A stretch of 64,000 bases of DNA. It comes from Streptosporangium violaceochromogenes (lineage in GTDB: Bacteria; Actinomycetota; Actinomycetes; Streptosporangiales; Streptosporangiaceae). Under the pieces are notes generated by a model. That model saw only the letters and a list, made by a program, of their open reading frames with translations, made no database searches and was not told where the DNA came from. Below, piece after piece: positions 59,531 through 64,000 of this stretch (position 1 is the first letter of the stretch; every line of letters starts with the position of its first letter). Made by a program: the position numbers and the translations under genes. The DNA is taken from the NCBI RefSeq assembly GCF_014654615.1, contig NZ_BNBB01000004.1, positions 62,001 to 126,000 of the forward strand, given 5' to 3'.

Positions 59531-60246
59531 AGCGCGCACTCCTTGGGTTCCGATCCCAGGGAGGCCGCGAGCTTTCGGCGGGCGACCTCCTCCATGGCGT
59601 CCAGAAGGTCGAGGGTCGCCCGCTCCACAGCCCGCCTGTCCTGTTCCGGCAGTGCCCGGCCCGTGCCCATGGCCCGTTCGACGGTGCCGGTCACCAGCTC
59701 GGCGACGCGCTCGGCCGGCAGCCGCGCCTCCTCCGGCTGGATCTCGGGCAGGAACACGAACCCGTACACGATGGCGGTGAGCACCGTCATGTGGTCTCCG
59801 GGCTCCTCGCGTACCGCGCCGCGCTCGATCAGCCGTCCGATGTAGGCGTCGAAGGCGCCACCCAGCTCCAGCCTCGTCGTGCTGTGGCGCTTCATGTGCG
59901 CCAACTTGCCGAGTACCTCCGGGTCGCCCACCACGACCGCCCGCAACAGCGGCCGGCGCAGCGCGGCGCCGACGAACCCCCCGAACAGCTCTCCCACCGT
60001 GGTCGGCGCGCTCGCCCGGATCTCCTCCAGCAGCCGGACACGCTCGCGGCGCAGCAGTGCGGCGAACAGTTCGTCGCGGGTTTTCCAGTGCAGGTAGATC
60101 GTGCCCTTGGCGACACCGGCGCGCTTGGCCACATCGTCGATCGTGGTCTTGTCGTAGCCCCAGCGCAGGATCAGCTCGGCGGCGGCGTCCAGGATCCGGT
60201 GCGCCCGCTTCGTTGGGTCCTGCGGCGGCCGTCCGGTCCTGGCCAT
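59527..60246 (-). CDS. TetR-family transcriptional regulator
   Basis: A 239-residue TetR regulator. The HTH (about 15-60) reads RILDAAAELILRWGYDKTTI then DDVAKRAGVAKGTIYLHWKT. The C-terminal ligand-binding domain is unassigned. It is co-transcribed and coupled (GTGA) with the Rph-like gene and likely controls both plus the divergent gene through the palindrome at 60268-60299. I chose the ATG at 60244-60246 (MARTGRPP); a GTG nine bases upstream is possible. Confidence 0.9.
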   Translation of the reverse strand: MARTGRPPQDPTKRAHRILDAAAELILRWGYDKTTIDDVAKRAGVAKGTIYLHWKTRDELFAALLRRERVRLLEEIRASAPTTVGELFGGFVGAALRRPLLRAVVVGDPEVLGKLAHMKRHSTTRLELGGAFDAYIGRLIERGAVREEPGDHMTVLTAIVYGFVFLPEIQPEEARLPAERVAELVTGTVERAMGTGRALPEQDRRAVERATLDLLDAMEEVARRKLAASLGSEPKECAL

Positions 60247-60267
60247 CACCCTCACCCCATCTGTTTT

Positions 60268-60299
60268 TGACTAGATAAGTTTATTTGGTCATTTAGTCA
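60268..60299. promoter_or_regulatory. Operator palindrome between tetR and divergent gene
   Basis: TGACTAGAT (60268-60276) and ATTTAGTCA (60291-60299) are inverted arms matching at 8 of 9 positions, in an AT-rich patch between the divergent starts. The right arm touches the ATG of the plus-strand gene. It is a good candidate for TetR autoregulation. Confidence 0.6.
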
Positions 60300-60946
60300 T
60301 GAGCAACCCCTCCCGCGGGATCGCCCGGCCGCCCAGAGGCCGGCTCACGCCCGAGGGGTTCGAGAGCCTTCAGGACCGGCTCACCGAGCTGGTCTCGGCG
60401 CCGTTGCCCGAGCATCCGGCGTTCACGGCCGCCGTCGGGCTGCTGACCCAGCTCCCGGCCAAGGCGGCCGGAGCGGCGCCGCGCCCCCGTACGGTGCCGC
60501 AAGAGAGGCGGATCGCCGGGCTGGAGACAGAGCGGACCGAACTAAAGCGGCACCTGCATCGGCTGCTGCTGGAGCTGGAATATCCGCTGGAGCTGCGCCG
60601 GGGGGAGCCGGCCTGGGTGCGCCGGCCGACCGCCGGCATCACCGCGGTCTTCGGCTCGATTGCGACCGGCGGGAGAAGCCCGTCAGGGGGCGAGCCGGAT
60701 CCCGACCCCTCGGTTCTGCCGGCCTTTACTCTCCACCTTGGTCACGGTGACACGCGGGGTCCGACCACAGGACGGCGCAGTCCCATTCCCCGAGTGTGGC
60801 GTCTTCCCCGTCCAGGCGATGCGTGTGGCCGTGATGGTCCAATCCCGTTGACGGGGCGGAGGCACGGAGCCCGTCCGAGCCCACCCCTCCCTCTCCTCTT
60901 CTTTCCGTTTCCGCTTGTCCGTTCGATCACGCTACACGCCTCCTGA
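60299..60946 (+). CDS. Unknown protein divergent from tetR
   Basis: A 215-residue frame. The first about 125 residues look protein-like: RGRLTPEGFESLQDRLTELV, FTAAVGLLTQLPAKAAGAAP and a charged helix AGLETERTELKRHLHRLLLE. The last about 85 residues are Pro/Arg-rich and may be non-coding run-on, or the sign of a frameshift. There is no ribosome site before the ATG, so translation might be leaderless from the operator region. No family recognised. Confidence 0.45.
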   Translation: MSNPSRGIARPPRGRLTPEGFESLQDRLTELVSAPLPEHPAFTAAVGLLTQLPAKAAGAAPRPRTVPQERRIAGLETERTELKRHLHRLLLELEYPLELRRGEPAWVRRPTAGITAVFGSIATGGRSPSGGEPDPDPSVLPAFTLHLGHGDTRGPTTGRRSPIPRVWRLPRPGDACGRDGPIPLTGRRHGARPSPPLPLLFFPFPLVRSITLHAS

Positions 60947-61015
60947 TCGTCTCCGGGTGAGAGCCGTCGCGCCGCCCGATCGCGGCCTCCCGCGACGATC
61001 GGTAAGGTCGGCGGC

Positions 61016-61654
61016 ATGGACGGTGTGCGGGTGGTGCTGCTCGGGGGGACATCCAACGTCGGCAAGTCGACCGTCGCCCATGCCGTGGCCGCGCGACTCG
61101 GGTTCAGGTGCCTGTCGACGGACAACCTGGGGCGGCACCCGGGCCGGCCCTGGAGAACACCTGAGCGGGAGGTGCCGGCGCACGTCGCCGAGCACTACGG
61201 ATCCCTCGCGGTCGATGAGATGATCACGTCCGTCCTCCGCCACTACGAACGCCTGTGGCCCCGCGTCGAAGAGCTGATCACGACCCACGTGACCGGAGAC
61301 GACGCCGGGCCGGGCCTGGTGCTGGAGGGCTCGGCGCTCTGGCCCGCCCGTGTCGCGAGGCTGGACGTCCCGCGCACGGCCGCCGTATGGCTTACCGCGG
61401 ACGCCTCCGTCCTCCGCGCCCGGATACGTGCGGCCGGCCACTACGAGACGGCGACCGCCGGGGAACGGCACCTGATGGACAGGTTCCTGGCCCGGACGGA
61501 GCGTTACCAGTCGCTCATGCTGGACGCCGTCGACAGCTTGGCCCTGGATCGCCTCGACGCAGGCGACGGCGGATCCGTCGACGAGACGGCCGACGCGGTG
61601 CTCTCGGCCGTCAGCGCTCAGAACGCGGTGGGCAGATCATCCGCCGGTCGGTGA
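61016..61654 (+). CDS. P-loop kinase-like NTPase
   Basis: A 212-residue protein. Walker A is VVLLGGTSNVGKSTVAHAVA (about 6-25). EGSALWPARVARLD and WLTADASVLRARIRAAGHYE follow, then FLARTERYQ. The fold is that of small nucleoside or sugar kinases, near the 2-phosphoglycerate-kinase-like group that also has GGTSGVGKST. Substrate unknown. It is preceded by 70 noncoding bases with no obvious operon partner. Confidence 0.75.
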   Translation: MDGVRVVLLGGTSNVGKSTVAHAVAARLGFRCLSTDNLGRHPGRPWRTPEREVPAHVAEHYGSLAVDEMITSVLRHYERLWPRVEELITTHVTGDDAGPGLVLEGSALWPARVARLDVPRTAAVWLTADASVLRARIRAAGHYETATAGERHLMDRFLARTERYQSLMLDAVDSLALDRLDAGDGGSVDETADAVLSAVSAQNAVGRSSAGR

Positions 61655-61781
61655 TCCTGGACGGCGCGGTGGCCCGCCGCCGGCGAGCCGTCCACCGACC
61701 TCATGCGGAAACGATCGGTCAGTAGGGCGCCCCTCGGCGATCCCGCCCTGGTTCGCCCGTGTATCGCACACATCATCGTTT

Positions 61782-61802
61782 CAACGAATTGTTGACAACG
61801 AA
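61782..61802 (+). repeat. Direct repeats before the small HTH-like gene
   Basis: CAACGAA occurs at 61782-61788 and 61796-61802, with GTTGACAAC, an odd palindrome, over the second copy. The set lies 26-46 bases before the downstream start codon and could be an operator. Confidence 0.35.
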
Positions 61803-61809
61803 ACATACA

Positions 61810-61828
61810 TACCCCCATCCTAGGGGTA
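61810..61828. promoter_or_regulatory. TACCCC/GGGGTA dyad at a start codon
   Basis: TACCCC (61810-61815) and GGGGTA (61823-61828) are perfect inverted arms with a 7-base centre. The right arm includes the likely ribosome site and the A of the ATG, so a hairpin or bound protein here could block translation initiation. Confidence 0.4.
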
Positions 61829-62250
61829 TGTCAGAGGATCCCTTCGCCCCGCCCGACCCCGATCAGGCCCGGGCGCATCGCGTGTACGCCGCCCTCGCCC
61901 GCATCGCCGAACGGCACGCGGCGACGCGAGACCAGCGCGACCGCCAGGTCCACCCGCAGGTCCTCGGCGCACAGGAGGCCGTCAGGCTGGTGTCGTTCCT
62001 CGCCGCGGGGAGCGCGCAGCATGACGACGACGAGCCGGAGGTCGACCGGGCCGACATCACCGCCGCCCTCACCCTCGTCCCGCTCGCGCGGGCCGAGATG
62101 GACCAGTTGGAGACCTCCCTGCTGCTCATCGCCCGAGGCCGTGGCCTCACCTGGCAGGAGATCGCCTTCGGGCTGGGGCTCGGCAGCGCCCAGGCCGCCC
62201 AGCAACGCTGTGAACGGCTGGCCGGCCGCGTGGAGGCGAGCCTGCCGTAG
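61828..62250 (+). CDS. Small HTH-like actinobacterial protein
   Basis: A 140-residue protein. An N-terminal helical part (HRVYAALARIAERHAATRDQ) is followed by a C-terminal helix-turn-helix-like segment, GLTWQEIAFGLGLGSAQAAQ then QRCERLAG (about 108-135), comparable to sigma-70 region-4-type HTHs of small actinobacterial DNA-binding proteins. Role unknown. The ATG at 61828 lies in the TACCCC/GGGGTA dyad; GGGG precedes it closely. Confidence 0.7.
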   Translation: MSEDPFAPPDPDQARAHRVYAALARIAERHAATRDQRDRQVHPQVLGAQEAVRLVSFLAAGSAQHDDDEPEVDRADITAALTLVPLARAEMDQLETSLLLIARGRGLTWQEIAFGLGLGSAQAAQQRCERLAGRVEASLP

Positions 62251-62476
62251 ATGCCGGGACGGTGAAGGGGGTGCCCCCCGGGGAGTTCGGGAAGAAGGCC
62301 TGCGGGGGCACCCCGGGGGCGACCGGCGTGATCCTCCCTTTCGGGGTCCCCGGCGGGGGAGGTGGTCGCCCGGGGTTCCGGCGGGCGGCCCTCCGGGAAG
62401 GTGAAGGACCACCCGCCGGAAGAGATGGGTGGTGCGGCGGTTCGCGGAGAAGGGTGTTTCGGGGGTACCGGGGTCG

Positions 62477-62652
62477 CCCGGACGCGCCGGAGGTGGACGC
62501 GGCGGTCGAAGGTACAGGGCGGTCTCGGCCTGGCGCATCAGCTTCTCCAGCCCTTCAGCGGTGGGGTCGCACACCATGACCGGCTCGGGCACCGGCCCGG
62601 TGGCGATGGCGTAGAAGCGGCGGCTGCCGGGGCCGTACAGCAGGAGCGGGTG
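62477..62652 (-). pseudogene. Remnant of a small conserved actinobacterial protein
   Basis: A minus-strand frame gives LLLYGPGSRRFYAIATGPVP and TAEGLEKLMRQAETALYLRP, a pattern like the short W/Y-rich proteins commonly encoded next to XRE regulators in actinobacteria (memory). It has no credible start, and its upstream end abuts the plus-strand TPR remnant, so it is probably a fragment. Confidence 0.35.
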
Positions 62653-63003
62653 GGCTACACGCAGGCATGGGTGCACGCCTATCTCGGCGACCGAGACCGG
62701 CTCGACGAGGCCATGAGCCAGGTGCACCGGTTCATGGATCAGATCGACAGCCGCGACCGGTTCCGAGTTCAGCTCACCCTGCTTCAGGCCATGGGACACG
62801 TGCGTTCCGGCGATGTGACCGAAGGCGTCCGGCACGCCCAGGCCGCCTACGAGGCCCATCCTGCCGAGCAGCGGAGCACCATGGTGACCCGGCTGGCCGA
62901 CGAGGTCCTCGAAGCGGTGCCCGCGGCCGAAAAGGGGCACGCCACCGTGACCGGCTACCGGGAACTGCTCGCCTCCCCCGGAGGCCACAGGGCGATCGCA
63001 TAA
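62641..63003 (+). pseudogene. C-terminal remnant of an XRE/TPR-type regulator
   Basis: About 120 residues in one frame, YTQAWVHAYLGDRDRLDEAM, FRVQLTLLQAMGHVRSGDVT, EGVRHAQAAYEAHP and VTGYRELLA, resemble the last TPRs of large actinobacterial HTH regulators. No HTH domain or start precedes it; upstream sequence in frame is low-complexity and antisense to another remnant. Confidence 0.5.
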
Positions 63004-63244
63004 AGATCGCTCTCCCCCCTCGTCTCCCAGAGGCCGCCCCACCTCACCCTGTCAACCAGCCGAGGAAAGCGGGGCGCCCCAGGCGGCCGGCGCCTCGTGC
63101 CTACCGTTTGAGCCGCGTCACATCAAGAATCTCTTCCACGCCATGCGCCCGCCGTACGGCCGGCGCATTGGCCACACTGCCCCGGTCGACCCGGCCGACG
63201 TCCTGGCCGAGCAGACCGGGAGATCATCGGGCGTGCCGGCCGAC

Positions 63245-64000
63245 CTACCCGTCGAGGGCCTCGGTGTAGCGGCGGGCGAGGGTGCGGATGTGGGCGACCA
63301 GCTCGGGTGGGCCGTCGACGCGGAAGTCCGTCATCAGCATGCTGAGGTAGACGGCGATGGTCTCCAGGGCGTCGGCACCGGTGACGAGGACGCTGGTGTG
63401 GGAGTCAACGGCCTCGACGATGCCGACGGCGGGGTTGATGCGGGCGATCACGGTTTCGGCGGGGGCGAGGACGGTGACGCGGGCGTGGACCTTCCAGCCG
63501 GTCTGCGCGACCTCGCGCAGGACGAAGGCGACGAGGTCGTCGTCGGGGAGGGGGCGGGCGGCGAAGCGGCGGGACGCGGGCCGGACACGGATCAGGCCGG
63601 CGACGGGCAGCGCCCGCCAGGCGTGCGCGCCCAGGTCGTAGGCGACCAGGAACCAGCGGCGGCGCCAGCTGATCAGGCGGTAGGGCTCCACCTCGGTCTC
63701 GGTGTCGGCGCGGGTCGCCAACAGGGTCGCGCCGTCGCGGATCGCGCCCGCGACAGCAGTGAGGGTGGCGGCGGACACCGGGGCGTCCGGCTCGCGGGAG
63801 CCGACGGTGGCGGGCCCGACCGCGGTGGCCGACCGCAGGGCGGTCACCTTGCGCTGCAGGCGTTTCGGAAGGATCTGCTGGAGCTTGGCGAGCGCCCGAG
63901 TGAGGCTGGCGTCGATGTCCGCGATCCCGGTGGAGCCGTCCTCGGCCAGGCCGACGGCCAGTGCCACGGCCACCGCCTCATCGTCGTCGAGCAGCAGCGG
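63245..64000 (-). CDS. WYL-domain transcriptional regulator, 5' end outside window
   Basis: 251 residues are visible; the frame is open to the window edge (PLLLDDDEAVAVALAVGLAE), so the N-terminal HTH lies beyond 64000. The WYL domain (about 95-170 of the visible part) has VEPYRLISWRRRWFLVAYDL and WRALPVAGLIRVRPASRRF. The C-terminal WCX extension has ITRINPAVGIVEAVDSH-like sequence (seen as VIARINPAVGIVEAVDSH). WYL regulators sense nucleotides or nucleic acids and often control stress or defence genes. Confidence 0.88.
   Translation of the reverse strand, partial: PLLLDDDEAVAVALAVGLAEDGSTGIADIDASLTRALAKLQQILPKRLQRKVTALRSATAVGPATVGSREPDAPVSAATLTAVAGAIRDGATLLATRADTETEVEPYRLISWRRRWFLVAYDLGAHAWRALPVAGLIRVRPASRRFAARPLPDDDLVAFVLREVAQTGWKVHARVTVLAPAETVIARINPAVGIVEAVDSHTSVLVTGADALETIAVYLSMLMTDFRVDGPPELVAHIRTLARRYTEALDG

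Noticed and set aside
1..64000. CRISPR arrays, rRNA genes, replication origin
   Set aside because: No regularly spaced short repeats, no rRNA-like sequence and no DnaA-box cluster were seen on either strand.

Overview
The window is high-GC chromosomal DNA with GTG starts, 4-base stop/start overlaps, FxsB/FxsT-type RiPP genes, SHOCT, DUF4328 and BTAD-regulator genes. This points to a filamentous actinomycete, most likely in or near Streptosporangiaceae (Streptosporangium/Nonomuraea-like); the exact genus is inference. No rRNA or CRISPR array is visible; one tRNA-Arg(UCU) is present.

Region 1 (1-17.5 kb) is ordinary metabolism. It holds a split cobalamin/siroheme set on the minus strand: a low-complexity partial protein, cobA/cysG, cobT, a CbiX-like chelatase, then cobQ and cobD farther on. 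Between them lie a lutABC lactate-oxidation operon with a palindromic operator candidate, a secreted sulfatase, an orphan NarL-type response regulator, a DUF4328 membrane protein, a receptor Ser/Thr kinase, a quinone oxidoreductase and a SHOCT protein. An APH-type phosphotransferase precedes the tRNA.

Region 2 (17.7-30.7 kb) starts at tRNA-Arg and looks like an accessory island. Remnants of four different transposase families (IS3, IS1380, an integrase-core element, IS4) surround an ArsR-like regulator, a small secreted four-cysteine protein resembling tendamistat-type inhibitors, and an FxsA/FxsB-like RiPP module. That module has a radical SAM/SPASM maturase, a HExxH peptide beta-hydroxylase, an NB-ARC/TPR protein (FxsT), a 55-residue precursor-like peptide ending in FNQSI, a coupled 41-residue His-rich ORF, a STAND ATPase with TPRs and a small membrane coiled-coil protein.

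Region 3 (30.9-56.6 kb) is a complete-looking extracellular-type contractile injection system (eCIS; Afp/PVC relative), about 24 kb on the minus strand and almost entirely translationally coupled. In order of transcription: terminator (DUF4255), a carboxypeptidase-regulatory-like protein, sheath, tube, second sheath, second tube, a small protein, LysM tube/baseplate protein, hub, spike, gp25, two baseplate-J proteins, a tail-I-like protein, three proteins sharing a GQ-x-L N-terminal motif, a beta-rich protein, a tape-measure-like protein, an AAA+ ATPase, and a 97-residue protein with two NAAVA motifs. A divergent BTAD/SARP-type regulator lies next to its 5' end.

Region 4 (57-64 kb) has a rifampin-phosphotransferase-like PEP-utilising protein coupled to a TetR regulator with an operator palindrome, a divergent unknown gene, a P-loop kinase, a small HTH-like protein, two gene remnants and the 3' part of a WYL-domain regulator cut by the window end.
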